64,000 nt of DNA from Bacteroidota bacterium (GCA_030692515.1 JAUXZS010000061.1:147157-211156), one strand, 5' to 3'; counted from the stretch's first letter, positions 50,920 to 59,577 are shown. Notes: a model not told the origin generated them from the letters alone. Numbers and translations are program-made.

Positions 50920-51147
50920 ATGAAGAAAAAACTAAAAAAAGCTCAGAACAGAATTAAAGTGGCCCTGGCTCAAAAAGGGAAAAGTAATAAATGGCTGGCA
51001 GAGCAATTAGGTGTCATTGAAACAACAGTTTCTTTATGGTGCAGAAATAAGGCTCAGCCTCAATTAGAAACGTTCTATGAAATTGCTGAGCTTTTAGATG
51101 TTGAAGTAAGAAAATTATTTGTTCCGACTAAAGAGAAGGATGAATAA
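50920..51147 (+). CDS. XRE-family HTH regulator
   Basis: 75 residues: basic N-terminus, then a complete HTH_3 domain (SNKWLAEQLGVIETTVSLWC and FYEIAELLDVEVRKLF). No effector domain. Likely binds the palindrome in its own upstream region. Convergent with the gene at 51152. Typical of mobile elements in this phylum. Confidence 0.88.
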   Translation: MKKKLKKAQNRIKVALAQKGKSNKWLAEQLGVIETTVSLWCRNKAQPQLETFYEIAELLDVEVRKLFVPTKEKDE

Positions 51148-51151
51148 CAAT

Positions 51152-51580
51152 TCAATTCAGTTGCAATTCCCGCTTTAATCCTTCTATAAGTTTTTTCGTA
51201 ATGGCTTTGGTGTTGGAGGTCTTAGCGGATACTTTATCTAAAATACGGCTCACCCATAAATTATTTTTAACGAGTTCTACCATTTTTTTGTGGCCTTCTT
51301 CCGCTTCTTTCCAGGTGCGATACCTGTTCAGTGATTGATTCAGCTCTCCTTTAAAAATCATGCTCTCGAATAATACCGGTTTACCTTTGGGAGAATGGTT
51401 ATGGTCAAGCACAAGGAATACAGTGGAGACCGTAATAGTGATGGCATAGTCTTCTACCATAATTTTATCCAAAGCAACAAGTCTGCCGTCTGTATCTACC
51501 AGCAAACGGTTTGCCTGTATCATGTCTTTAGCCGGAACAGGATTTTTATCTTTATCAAGTATGTACCACATTGGTCTCAT
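51152..51580 (-). CDS. phage-type hypothetical protein
   Basis: 142 residues. MWYILDKDKNPVPAKDM, FLVLDHNHSP-GKPVLFESM and YRTWKEAEEGHKKMVELV are features of a small protein family frequent in phages and prophages, with no known activity. It lies 10 bp downstream of the DUF1016 gene. Supports a viral origin of the region. Confidence 0.7.
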   Translation of the reverse strand: MRPMWYILDKDKNPVPAKDMIQANRLLVDTDGRLVALDKIMVEDYAITITVSTVFLVLDHNHSPKGKPVLFESMIFKGELNQSLNRYRTWKEAEEGHKKMVELVKNNLWVSRILDKVSAKTSNTKAITKKLIEGLKRELQLN

Positions 51581-51590
51581 AGAAGTTGGC

Positions 51591-52628
51591 TCACTTATTT
51601 TCTATTTGTTTTTTTGAAATTTCTACCGCCTGATGTAATTTCTGCTGCAATAATTTTTTGCTCGGTAGCTCGGTAAGATATTCTGCTATTTTAATACCTG
51701 ACTTGTTTAGCTGCAATAATTCTATTTGTTCTTTATTTCCCTCGGCACAAAGTAGTAAACCTATTGGTGTCTTCTCTCCAGCTTGCATTTCGTTTTTCTC
51801 CAACCACCGCAGATATAACTCCATTTGAGATTTGTAACCGGCTTTAAACTCGCCTAATTTCAGATCAATGGCAATGAGACGTTTTAGCTTACGATGATAA
51901 AATAGTAAATCCAGTCTAAAATCCTTGCCATCTATTATCATTCGCTTTTGGCGTTCTACAAATGTAAAGCCTTGCCCAAGCTCCAGTATAAACCCCTCTA
52001 ACTCCCTTAAAATAGCATCTTCAAGGTTTTTTTCGCTGAATGTATTTTTCAAACCCAAGAAATCGAGAAAATAAGGATTTCTGAAAACCAAATCGGGAGT
52101 AAGTTTATCCGCATCTCTTAATGATTTTATTTCTTGTTTTATCAGTTGTTCAGGCTTTTTACTAACGGCAGTACGCTCATAAAGCATCCCATCTATTTTT
52201 TTACTAAGAGTTTTTACACTCCAATTTTCTATACGGCACATTTCAGCATAAAACTCCCGTTGTAAAGGTTGTTTTAATGGGATTAACTCAACAAAATGAG
52301 ACCAACTCAATTGTCGCATTGCTGACACAACAATTCGTTCATCAGGGAATACTTCGGCAAACTTCACCATTCTGGTAAGCCCGGAGTAGTTGAACCCTTT
52401 ACCATAAGCTAATGTTAATTGTTGCGACAGTGTCGCAACAATTTGTTTTCCATAATCTGCTCGTTGATTTTGCAGAACTTCATGGTTAATTCGTTTGCCT
52501 ATTTTCCAATATAATAATGTAAGAGTAGAGTTTACTGTTTGTGCAACGTGTTGTTTGCTCTCCTCGATAAGCCTTGCTACGTCCTTGAAAATCTGATCTT
52601 CGGAATTTATTTTTTTGAGTTTGGTCAT
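51591..52628 (-). CDS. YhcG/DUF1016-family PD-(D/E)xK nuclease-like protein
   Basis: 345 residues. N-terminal helical domain (ARLIEESKQHVAQTVNSTLT, LLYWKIGKRI) and the C-terminal nuclease domain with FRLDLLFYHRKLKRLIAIDLKLGEF, giving D...D-x-K of the PD-(D/E)xK fold. This family is widespread in mobile elements, and a defence or recombination role is suspected but not proven. A single gene with no evident methylase partner. Confidence 0.88.
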   Translation of the reverse strand: MTKLKKINSEDQIFKDVARLIEESKQHVAQTVNSTLTLLYWKIGKRINHEVLQNQRADYGKQIVATLSQQLTLAYGKGFNYSGLTRMVKFAEVFPDERIVVSAMRQLSWSHFVELIPLKQPLQREFYAEMCRIENWSVKTLSKKIDGMLYERTAVSKKPEQLIKQEIKSLRDADKLTPDLVFRNPYFLDFLGLKNTFSEKNLEDAILRELEGFILELGQGFTFVERQKRMIIDGKDFRLDLLFYHRKLKRLIAIDLKLGEFKAGYKSQMELYLRWLEKNEMQAGEKTPIGLLLCAEGNKEQIELLQLNKSGIKIAEYLTELPSKKLLQQKLHQAVEISKKQIENK

Positions 52629-52705
52629 TTTAAATGTTTCTTAATATCTGCAAATATGCCTTGCGAAAATGGTAAAGGACTTATTTAAGGGATAAAAATA
52701 AGCAA

Positions 52706-53875
52706 TTAAATAAATATGCTCTTTAGCCTTTGTATTGCCTTCGGTGTATAGCTGAAGCCCTCCCAGGATGTTTTAAACGCATTATTGCCTATATCCTTAC
52801 GAAGTTGAGCGTTGGTTATGAGTTGGTCAGTCTTATTGATCCAGTCTTCGTCTGAAGCTGCTATAAAGCCATTTTCAGCCTCTTTAACTATGTTGGTGAA
52901 TGGAAAGCTATTTGGAACAATAGCAGGAATCATATTAGCCGAAAAATCAAGATACCGATTCAATGACCTGCCGGAAGCATTATAAGTATTATCGGCAAGA
53001 GGAAGTAAGGCAATGTCGAAGGCAAGGCTGTTTAAACGTTGATGGTGTTCCTGAAATGGCACAGGCTTTTCATAAGTTATACGAAGTTCATTGAGTAACC
53101 CATACTGTTCAGCAATCTTTTTGGACCAGCCAAAAATTATTATTTCAATCTTGTCCTTATGCTTTTCCAATAATGCGGTAATGGGCTTTTCAATTGTTTT
53201 AAGGTCGTTTCCTTGGCTGGCATCCAGTACAATCCCGACTCTTACTTTATCGGTTGAATTTCGCTGTATTTGCGTAATTTCTTCAAAAGTGAAATTGGAT
53301 AACAGATTAGGAAAACGCTCGAAGTAAAGTAAAAATTCCTCATCATGTTTTTGTACCAAGTCATTGTAATAATTCAAGATTTGATTATTAGGAGCCGAGA
53401 GGATATCTACTTTGGACAAGTTACTCACCAACATCTTTTTTAGTTCAGGTTGCAGCTTTTTAAAGTCCGGGTGATATTCCGGCAACTCGTGATAATTTAC
53501 TTCCATGTCCATCACAAATTCAATATCATCATTAATCTCTCTCATGCTTTTAATGATGTAAGTTGCATCTGTAAACATTACCGGAAGCACCACATAATCC
53601 GCCCATTCCACCAATCTGAAATCAATAGGCGTATCGTAATCATCAAACAACTTATTAAAGTCCCATTTGTGAATATGTCCAATAATCGCAGAATGTGTGT
53701 CTGTTCTGTTTAGCTCCAGCGCAGGTAAAATCATGCGGTAATAACCCGCTTCATTCATGCAAGGTGAAAGAAACAGCACATGAATTTTTTTATCATTCAT
53801 GTTGAATTGCGGGTATTTTTCTTTGAAATTTTTTACTGTGTTTAAACGGTAGTTCAGTTCTTTTAAGGTTTTCAT
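52706..53875 (-). CDS. glycosyltransferase-like protein (GT4-type C-domain)
   Basis: 389 residues from the ATG at 53875 (a longer form from 53902 overlaps the upstream gene). The C-terminal half has the GT-B pattern: KVRVGIVLDASQGND, IEIIIFGWSKK and DIALLPLADNTYN-SGRSLNRYLDFSANMIP followed by ENGFIA. No TM. In viral elements such enzymes modify hydroxymethylated bases or the cell surface; the acceptor is unknown here. Confidence 0.75.
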   Translation of the reverse strand: MKTLKELNYRLNTVKNFKEKYPQFNMNDKKIHVLFLSPCMNEAGYYRMILPALELNRTDTHSAIIGHIHKWDFNKLFDDYDTPIDFRLVEWADYVVLPVMFTDATYIIKSMREINDDIEFVMDMEVNYHELPEYHPDFKKLQPELKKMLVSNLSKVDILSAPNNQILNYYNDLVQKHDEEFLLYFERFPNLLSNFTFEEITQIQRNSTDKVRVGIVLDASQGNDLKTIEKPITALLEKHKDKIEIIIFGWSKKIAEQYGLLNELRITYEKPVPFQEHHQRLNSLAFDIALLPLADNTYNASGRSLNRYLDFSANMIPAIVPNSFPFTNIVKEAENGFIAASDEDWINKTDQLITNAQLRKDIGNNAFKTSWEGFSYTPKAIQRLKSIFI

Positions 53876-53879
53876 AGTA

Positions 53880-54131
53880 TTAGTCGTTTTGTTTAATTCC
53901 ATCGTAATATCGTTCCAATTCCTCTCCGCTATCTTTGATATAAATGATTGCTGTTTTTGCTTTTATTCCATAATAATTGATACGTTTTCGTAGCCGGTTC
54001 AGTCCTAACTGAGGATCCAGATTTTTAGAAAATTGGTGTGTCCAATCAATTGAAAATAGGGTGCGTGTATTGCCGTCAGCGAAATACACAATGCACTTAT
54101 AGTGCGAATCTTTAATAAGTTTCCAAGCCAT
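53880..54131 (-). CDS. hypothetical small basic protein
   Basis: 83 residues, beta-rich N-terminus (YKCIVYFADGNTRTLFSID) then a helix with RLRKRINYYG. Its start overlaps the stop of the preceding gene by one base. This strand-rich form with FADGNTR recurs in mobile elements of the phylum; function unknown. Confidence 0.55.
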   Translation of the reverse strand: MAWKLIKDSHYKCIVYFADGNTRTLFSIDWTHQFSKNLDPQLGLNRLRKRINYYGIKAKTAIIYIKDSGEELERYYDGIKQND

Positions 54132-54538
54132 TATTTAGTGATGTAAAATTGAGTTAGTAAATCGAGCGTAGGTATGCGTTTTTTGTATTTAGTTTCATCG
54201 TAAAGATGCGCGCCCAGCTCGCCTTTGGTTTCGCATATCACTACGTTGAGTTTAGAAAGCCCTATCTGCTGGTCTTTCGAGAGCTGAACTAAATAATCGT
54301 AAACAGCAATTGTTTTACTTTCATCGTAATCCTTTCCGAAAAACTCTACGATAGATTTTAAACTAAGAGTTTTAATGTACTTGTGCTGCTCATAAAGATG
54401 AACAGAAACTTTTCCGATAATGATATTGATAACCAGCCGGGCTTTTGCCGAATCAATATTTTCTTCGGTTGATTTGTGAAGCAGGAATCGCTGAACCCTT
54501 TTGTTCGCCTGCTTTTCGATGTTAAAAATGTTAAGCAT
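54131..54538 (-). CDS. hypothetical helical protein
   Basis: 135 residues with no TM and no known motif. Contains VRYDES-like acidic turns and a hydrophobic core (ARLVINIIIGKVSVHLYEQH). In a leftward operon with the two neighbours. Function unknown. Confidence 0.52.
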   Translation of the reverse strand: MLNIFNIEKQANKRVQRFLLHKSTEENIDSAKARLVINIIIGKVSVHLYEQHKYIKTLSLKSIVEFFGKDYDESKTIAVYDYLVQLSKDQQIGLSKLNVVICETKGELGAHLYDETKYKKRIPTLDLLTQFYITK

Positions 54539-54573
54539 AGATTGTATTTATTTTAATTGATTAATAATTATAG

Positions 54574-54825
54574 TTATTCATAAATTCCGAATTGTTCGTA
54601 AAAACGGATGTTCTCAATGATTTCATCATTCTCCATTTCAAAGTAATCCTGCCAGGTTAAAACCACAGGATCCTGGTAAACAGATTCCAAATGTTCCTGA
54701 CTGAAATCAGGGCATTCCACCACTATCACATCCTGTCTGTTTTTTAATCGTTCAGCAGCTTCATCCATTGTCAGATTATAATTTGTATGGTCAACAACTG
54801 TTACTATTCCGTCAGTAGCTTTCAT
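54574..54825 (-). CDS. hypothetical acidic protein
   Basis: 83 residues from the ATG at 54825. This start is preferred since the reading from 54882 overlaps the HTH gene, while this one begins 4 bp after it. Strongly acidic (EMENDEIIENIRFYEQFGI). Anti-restriction or DNA-mimic activity is conceivable from charge alone but not supported further. Confidence 0.5.
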   Translation of the reverse strand: MKATDGIVTVVDHTNYNLTMDEAAERLKNRQDVIVVECPDFSQEHLESVYQDPVVLTWQDYFEMENDEIIENIRFYEQFGIYE

Positions 54826-54829
54826 TTTT

Positions 54830-56107
54830 TTATTGGGTATAAGAAATTTGCCGATATGTTTCGTGGTGCAATACCGCAGCATGAAAACGTTGTGTTAAAG
54901 AAGCATCATTAAATTTCCCAATGGTGTTTTCACACTCCCGGAATAATTGAAGTGATGATGTTTTGTTTACAGTATCTTTTTTCTCATTGTTTTGATACTT
55001 GCGGATTAAGCGGCTTACTACCAGCTCTCGTTCGACTTCTTTTTTTCTTTTTTGGTCATCCTGATGCCATTTTTTTGTGCCGACAAAACCCTTCGGATTG
55101 TTAGTATCGAAGTAGAGATAGGGCAATGTGACGAAACGTTTTTCGGGATTTTTTTTAATGTATTTTGAAACAAGCAAAATTCGTTCAACGTAATGTTGAT
55201 GAGTATTTGAAAGGTTTTCGGTTAAAACAGGCTCATATAATTTTTGAATTAATTTTTTCGCAATTAACACCTGTCGTTCAGTTAAATCAGCGTTTTTGTA
55301 AAGCAGGTTCCTGGCCGTCATCCAAAACAAACTGACGTAAAGAATTAGGGAATTGTCACGGGCAGGATCGGGCGCAAAATTTTTGTAACCTGATTTATCT
55401 GCCCGTGAAGCAATTTCCCCTGTATTTTGAATATTTTTTTCTTCAATTTTTTCTTTTTTTTCGGAAAAAACCTTGGCAATTTCCCCTGTGTTTCCAGTCC
55501 TGTTGCCAGTTCCGTATCCTGAATTATTTTCATCTGTGAGCGGGAGCGAACTCCGCTTATCGTTGCCAGAGTTATCAACAGCTATTATTATATTATTTAT
55601 TTTGTTACTTGTGTTACAAGAATATGTATCAGGACAATTTGTCTTTTGAATTTCTGAAAGGCTTGATTTTAGGTCGTTTTGCTTAGCCTGCTCCAGTGCC
55701 TCCTGGAACTGTTTTTTTACGTTATCAACATTTAATTTCTGCTTTACTAACAGTATTTTGGGGTTTATCAACAGCTCATAATTGGAGTTGGAGCCATGAA
55801 ATATTTTATGTGTGATGATGCCGGCAGCCTGGAGTTTGAGGATATGTCGCTGAATGGTCCGGGAACTGCATTTAACAAGTTTGGAGAGCTGCTTGTTATT
55901 GGTTTGAAGGGAGGGGAGTTTCTCTTTATCTACTTCCTGATAGCCGTTTGCCTTCAGCAGAGAGATACCATAAATGCGTATAATCTCTTTAGCAGTCATC
56001 ACAGCTCCGGTTCTTAATCGGTGAGTGCTTTTCTCTGCTTTTTCATTAAAGAGGTCTATAAAGCAATCTAAGGCTTTAAAGGCCGTTGGATAATGTATTA
56101 CAATCAT
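54830..56107 (-). CDS. winged-HTH replication/regulatory protein
   Basis: 425 residues. A clear helix-turn-helix lies at about 75-110 (NKQLSKLVKCSSRTIQRHIL then KLQAAGIITHK), followed by a wing with SNSNYELLINP. The middle is Ser/Asn/Lys-rich and probably disordered; the C-terminal third is helical (about 265-425). The layout is seen in replication-initiation or primosome-loader proteins of mobile elements in Bacteroidota. No catalytic motif. Best guess: replication initiator binding the element's origin. Confidence 0.6.
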   Translation of the reverse strand: MIVIHYPTAFKALDCFIDLFNEKAEKSTHRLRTGAVMTAKEIIRIYGISLLKANGYQEVDKEKLPSLQTNNKQLSKLVKCSSRTIQRHILKLQAAGIITHKIFHGSNSNYELLINPKILLVKQKLNVDNVKKQFQEALEQAKQNDLKSSLSEIQKTNCPDTYSCNTSNKINNIIIAVDNSGNDKRSSLPLTDENNSGYGTGNRTGNTGEIAKVFSEKKEKIEEKNIQNTGEIASRADKSGYKNFAPDPARDNSLILYVSLFWMTARNLLYKNADLTERQVLIAKKLIQKLYEPVLTENLSNTHQHYVERILLVSKYIKKNPEKRFVTLPYLYFDTNNPKGFVGTKKWHQDDQKRKKEVERELVVSRLIRKYQNNEKKDTVNKTSSLQLFRECENTIGKFNDASLTQRFHAAVLHHETYRQISYTQ

Positions 56108-56124
56108 GTGAAATATTTTTTTTG

Positions 56125-56289
56125 CTACCTGGTGAATTGATAAATGAACATCATAAGCTGATAGTTGAGTTTAATTTTTCCTATCAGTGCAAAGAGCCAT
56201 CTGAAAAATTCTTCGATAATGATGAAGGGAATTGCGACTGCTATTATCGCAATAAGCAGCAGCCATTTGAAAAGGTGAAATCGTTTCAT
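56125..56289 (-). CDS. 54-residue membrane protein
   Basis: Short frame starting MKRFHLFKWLLLIAIIAVAI, with one long TM segment (about 9-25) and a second amphipathic aromatic stretch (about 28-50). Fits between the HTH gene (56107) and the gene at 56301 with 12-17 bp gaps. Small and easily missed; function unknown. Confidence 0.55.
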   Translation of the reverse strand: MKRFHLFKWLLLIAIIAVAIPFIIIEEFFRWLFALIGKIKLNYQLMMFIYQFTR

Positions 56290-56300
56290 GTTATGTGTTT

Positions 56301-56609
56301 TTATTTTTTAGTGAATAGTTGAACTCGCCTTTTGTAGGTGATTGCCATGTGTTCTTCCAGTTGTTTTATTTCTTCAGCCATGAACTGAAACAAGTCCTTT
56401 CGCATAGCGAAATGTGAAGGATAAGGCTGACCATTGCTTTCATTCAATTGCGGGTATTTGAGAGTGATTGCCTCAATGAAACGTGCCGCTTTCTGCGGCT
56501 CTACAAAACAGCAAAGTGTTTTGTATCCTTTGGCAACATCCATCTGATCCGCTGCCTGTGCCTGGTTAAATTTGCCTTCCATGTCGGAGTATTCTAATCG
56601 TATATTCAT
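56301..56609 (-). CDS. hypothetical small protein
   Basis: 102 residues, soluble, with FNQAQAADQMDVAKGYKTLC and a Lys-rich end. Leftward operon with the PAPS-reductase-like gene. No motif recognised. Confidence 0.55.
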   Translation of the reverse strand: MNIRLEYSDMEGKFNQAQAADQMDVAKGYKTLCCFVEPQKAARFIEAITLKYPQLNESNGQPYPSHFAMRKDLFQFMAEEIKQLEEHMAITYKRRVQLFTKK

Positions 56610-56621
56610 TTTTATATTGTT

Positions 56622-57554
56622 TTATATTCCACAAACACCGCTGCATTCAGAGGTGAACATATCGAGTTGGTTTTCCTGTAAGTCCACTTCTTTGAGAGGC
56701 TGAGTGCTTCGGTGGAGATAGATAGGTTTCTCTATCCCTTTTTGAGTACTGTTTCTAATTTTTTCATCCAACCTGATTAATTTTTTCCATTCCTTCGGAT
56801 GGTTAAGTTTCATATCCCGCCACCGGTGGTCGGATTGAAAGGGACAAAAAATGCAGGCGCTTTTAGGAGGGATGGGGAAATTGTTTGCTCTCATCCATTC
56901 AACACAATCGGATCTGCGAAAAAGAGCAGTGTAAGGAACTTTGTTATGACCACTTTTTTTTGATTTTACATTCAGGAAAGGATACACGAATGTTAACCAC
57001 CTGGTACGGGGATATTTCATCCGTTCAATTTCCTCAAGCGTGATACCGAGCCACATTTCAGTATCCGGTGTACGCTGTTTAAATTTTAATCCATAAATTT
57101 TTCTAAGGACTTTGTAGATCTCTTGCGTTTTATATTCTTCTGTGCATTGTCGTTTAAGTATTCCTACATTCCCGTTCTCGTCTTTCGTGAAAGCGGGTAT
57201 GGAAGCAAAGCGATTGCCTGATTTGTTTGTACCGTGAATTAAGTCGCTGTACAGAGATTTCTTTCCCGTTTGAATGATAGGTATGCCATCGTTTTCTTTT
57301 TGCCAGTTTTTTAGCCATTTTAAATGTTCATAGGTTGCTTTACTTTCGGAGCCTGTATCGGAGAATATGGCAAAGTCTGCCCGTTCAACAAACCCGATAC
57401 TGCTCATTAGATAAAGTGCTGTGGACTGTTGTCCTAAGCCCAACGAAATAACTTTATAGTTTTTCTTATCAGGTATGTTATAGCTTTTACGCATCCTAAC
57501 CAGGTAAAATGTTTTATTCATTGTTGATACTATTGCTCTGAAAATATTTTTCAT
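56622..57554 (-). CDS. PAPS-reductase-family (N-type ATP pyrophosphatase) protein
   Basis: 310 residues. VISLGLGQQSTALYLM is a variant PP-loop, ADFAIFSDTGSESKATYEHL the following strand-helix, and ACIFCPFQSDHRWRDMK a CxxC-H motif; C-terminal SECSGVC adds two Cys. Such proteins in phages and islands may act in DNA or RNA sulfur or amide chemistry rather than in sulfate assimilation. The 4-base ATGA overlap with the upstream gene supports the start at 57554. No dnd partners are seen. Confidence 0.8.
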   Translation of the reverse strand: MKNIFRAIVSTMNKTFYLVRMRKSYNIPDKKNYKVISLGLGQQSTALYLMSSIGFVERADFAIFSDTGSESKATYEHLKWLKNWQKENDGIPIIQTGKKSLYSDLIHGTNKSGNRFASIPAFTKDENGNVGILKRQCTEEYKTQEIYKVLRKIYGLKFKQRTPDTEMWLGITLEEIERMKYPRTRWLTFVYPFLNVKSKKSGHNKVPYTALFRRSDCVEWMRANNFPIPPKSACIFCPFQSDHRWRDMKLNHPKEWKKLIRLDEKIRNSTQKGIEKPIYLHRSTQPLKEVDLQENQLDMFTSECSGVCGI

Positions 57555-57796
57555 TGGAACATCATTCCGATTGCATAACTATTCAGTAAATCCTGCGCTT
57601 TCTTTTTTGTGTCCTCCAGCCCGATGCAGGTTTCATTGGGAATACCGTTGGTATCTGTTCGTATGAAATATTCCTCCGGATCCCGGCCAGTAAGTGTTAT
57701 AAAAAACTGGATATGGCTAAACAGTCCATCCATCCTGCCAGTCCAGAGGCAATGCTCTTTTCCGATATAAGTCCATGTAAGTGTTTTTATTTGCAT
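57551..57796 (-). CDS. hypothetical small protein coupled to the PAPS-reductase-like gene
   Basis: 81 residues with WTYIGKEHCLWTGRMDGLFS, TLTGRDPEEYFIRTDTNG and an ending ALLNSYAIGMMFQ-like helix. Overlaps the next gene by 4 bases, so translation is coupled. No family recognised. Confidence 0.52.
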   Translation of the reverse strand: MQIKTLTWTYIGKEHCLWTGRMDGLFSHIQFFITLTGRDPEEYFIRTDTNGIPNETCIGLEDTKKKAQDLLNSYAIGMMFQ

Positions 57797-57810
57797 ACTA
57801 AATTTGATTA

Positions 57811-58149
57811 TTAAATAATTTGTCGGAAGGCCCGGTAAATACCAAAACGTTTGAGATCGAGGTTGGTCGCTTCTCTGACTAATCGAACTTTTCTAACCCA
57901 AATAATTCCCGGCAGTTCAATGATTGGTTCTTCACCATCTAATTCAACAACAAAAACCCTGTTAGTCTTCTGCATAAATTCTTTTGGATTTAAAACCAGC
58001 CAGGTTCCAATTCTGCAACCGGAAGTAAACCATTCTCCCTTTTTAACACCTTCAGGGAGAAACCATTTTTTCATTTCATTATCTAAATCCCGTCCTTCCG
58101 GTGTGAGGATTTTGAACCATGTTTGGCTGCGATTTTCTTCGTGCTTCAT
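57811..58149 (-). CDS. hypothetical small protein
   Basis: 112 residues, beta-rich (VFVVELDGEEPIIELPGIIW) with a WF-rich N-terminus. Its start overlaps the stop of the HTH gene by one base. Function unknown. Confidence 0.52.
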   Translation of the reverse strand: MKHEENRSQTWFKILTPEGRDLDNEMKKWFLPEGVKKGEWFTSGCRIGTWLVLNPKEFMQKTNRVFVVELDGEEPIIELPGIIWVRKVRLVREATNLDLKRFGIYRAFRQII

Positions 58150-58442
58150 TAAACGTATTTTTTTTCAGTGTTGCTTTCAAGGAACTCAAACAGGCTTGGT
58201 TTGTAATACAGGATTTTCCTTCCATGTTTACTGACCTTAATTTTTTCATCCTCCCGCAGTTGCCGGAGTTTATCACCTTTACACTTTAAGATGAATTGCG
58301 CTTCTTTTCCATCTATCCACTGTTCATCATCGGTCATTTTTTTAGATTCCGTTTTAATTTCTTTAACAGCATCCTTTACAGTTCGCTTCATCTCTGCAAG
58401 CATCCTGTAATAAGTTTCTTTTTCAAATACAATTATTTCCAT
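58149..58442 (-). CDS. excisionase/MerR-like HTH protein
   Basis: 97 residues. After a helical N-terminus comes WIDGKEAQFILKCKGDKLRQ then LREDEKIKVSKHGRKILYYK, the HTH_17-type pattern used by excisionases and element-encoded regulators. It may control excision of the element or a promoter nearby. No integrase gene is adjacent. Confidence 0.75.
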   Translation of the reverse strand: MEIIVFEKETYYRMLAEMKRTVKDAVKEIKTESKKMTDDEQWIDGKEAQFILKCKGDKLRQLREDEKIKVSKHGRKILYYKPSLFEFLESNTEKKYV

Positions 58443-58472
58443 AGCGGATATTTTTAATAATTCAATAAATGA

Positions 58473-58724
58473 TTAATCGGCATCAAAATTTTCGCTCAGA
58501 ATCCTTGATCGTTGTTGTTTTATCCTTTGCGTTTTGATTTTATCCCGCTCAATAATTTTTAATGCGGCTATGTAAATGCGTTCCTGGAACCTGGAACGGA
58601 TTTTATTACCTTTTAGGAACCTATAAATGGTAGGGCGGGAAATTCCTGTTTTCTTTGAAATTTCTATTACAGCGCTTGATGGCAGCTCGTTTGCAATGAT
58701 ATTAACATCCTCTTGTGTAAACAT
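58473..58724 (-). CDS. small HTH regulator (left arm of the divergent switch)
   Basis: 83 residues with an HTH (SAVIEISKKTGISRPTIYRF then LKGNKIRSRFQE) like Cro- or resolvase-type DNA-binding domains, and a basic C-terminus. Divergent from the repressor-like gene at 58879 over a 154-bp region with three operator-like repeats, the layout of a CI/Cro-type switch (inference). Confidence 0.72.
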   Translation of the reverse strand: MFTQEDVNIIANELPSSAVIEISKKTGISRPTIYRFLKGNKIRSRFQERIYIAALKIIERDKIKTQRIKQQRSRILSENFDAD

Positions 58725-58771
58725 TTTTCTCAGTTTGGTAAAATACTATTTCTTTTTCTCTAAGTTTGTTG

Positions 58772-58779
58772 TATATTTG
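58772..58779 (+). promoter_or_regulatory. -7 promoter box in the divergent switch
   Basis: TATATTTG matches the Bacteroidota -7 box in the region between the two divergent regulators, about 50 bp before the operator-like repeats and about 100 bp before the ATG at 58879. Confidence 0.4.
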
Positions 58780-58826
58780 ACAATATTTTGTTGCGTAAAA
58801 GGAAGCAAATGTATTGTATAAAAAGC

Positions 58827-58862
58827 AATATTTCCAAATAATATTTCCGAAAAAGAAATATT
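58827..58862. promoter_or_regulatory. operator-like repeats of the regulator switch
   Basis: AATATTTCC at 58827-58835 and 58840-58848 (13-bp spacing) and the inverted half-site AGAAATATT at 58854-58862. They lie directly before the ATG at 58879, where a bound repressor would shut its own gene or the divergent one. Confidence 0.6.
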
Positions 58863-58878
58863 TTAAACATAACTAACT

Positions 58879-59505
58879 ATGAAACAAACTGTTAGAAGTA
58901 AGAAAAATAATTCTGAAGTATCCATAAAACGGGTTGTTTCAGATAGATTTTTTAAAATGGTAGCTGAAGCGATAGAAAAAGATGTTGTAAGAAATCAACG
59001 AGAATTCGCAATGAGGATAGATGAAGATCAGGCAGAATTTTCAAAAATTAAAAATCCTTCTGAAAACAGGTATGTGGATATTGAGATGCTTTGGAAAGCT
59101 GTAAACCTGCTTGGTATAAATGCCAATCATATTCTTGTGGAAGATGGTTTAAAGACAGAAAAACTTCAACGGGAAGAAACTACCATTAACGGTGGAACTA
59201 TTAATGGAGGACAAAACAATGTTCTTTTAACGGGCCAGGCAGTAGCTAATAACGGAGATGTCTATTACAAGGTAGAAAAGATAACGCAGGGAATACCTGC
59301 AAAGGACAGAAAGGAAATATTGAAAAACATTGATGATATTCAAAAGCGAAATACGCAAATGGCAAATGAGATCATGGATTTAAAAAAAACGGCTGACCGT
59401 TACGAGAGGGAAATAGCTAAGGATAAAAAAATAATTGAGATGCAAGAAAAGCTGATTAAATTCATGGAATCAGACAAAAATCAAAAAAACAATACAAAAG
59501 GATAA
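58879..59505 (+). CDS. repressor-like HTH protein with glycine-rich middle and coiled-coil tail
   Basis: 208 residues. N-terminal XRE-like domain (about 15-90, RNQREFAMRIDEDQAEFSKI, LWKAVNLLGINANHIL), a short Gly/Asn/Thr middle (TTINGGTINGGQNNVLLTGQ) and a C-terminal coiled coil (about 140-200). No LexA-type peptidase motif, so induction, if any, would not be by self-cleavage. Probable element repressor. Reads rightward away from the small HTH gene. Confidence 0.72.
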   Translation: MKQTVRSKKNNSEVSIKRVVSDRFFKMVAEAIEKDVVRNQREFAMRIDEDQAEFSKIKNPSENRYVDIEMLWKAVNLLGINANHILVEDGLKTEKLQREETTINGGTINGGQNNVLLTGQAVANNGDVYYKVEKITQGIPAKDRKEILKNIDDIQKRNTQMANEIMDLKKTADRYEREIAKDKKIIEMQEKLIKFMESDKNQKNNTKG

Positions 59506-59577
59506 AATGGGGCTTCAATGCACTATAAACGCCCTTCTATTGAGAAATAAAATTTTAATTTGCTGCTAAAATTATAC

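Noticed and set aside
56622..57554. DndC assignment for the PAPS-reductase-like gene
   Set aside because: No dndB/D/E or SspB-type partners are present, and the PP-loop is a variant.
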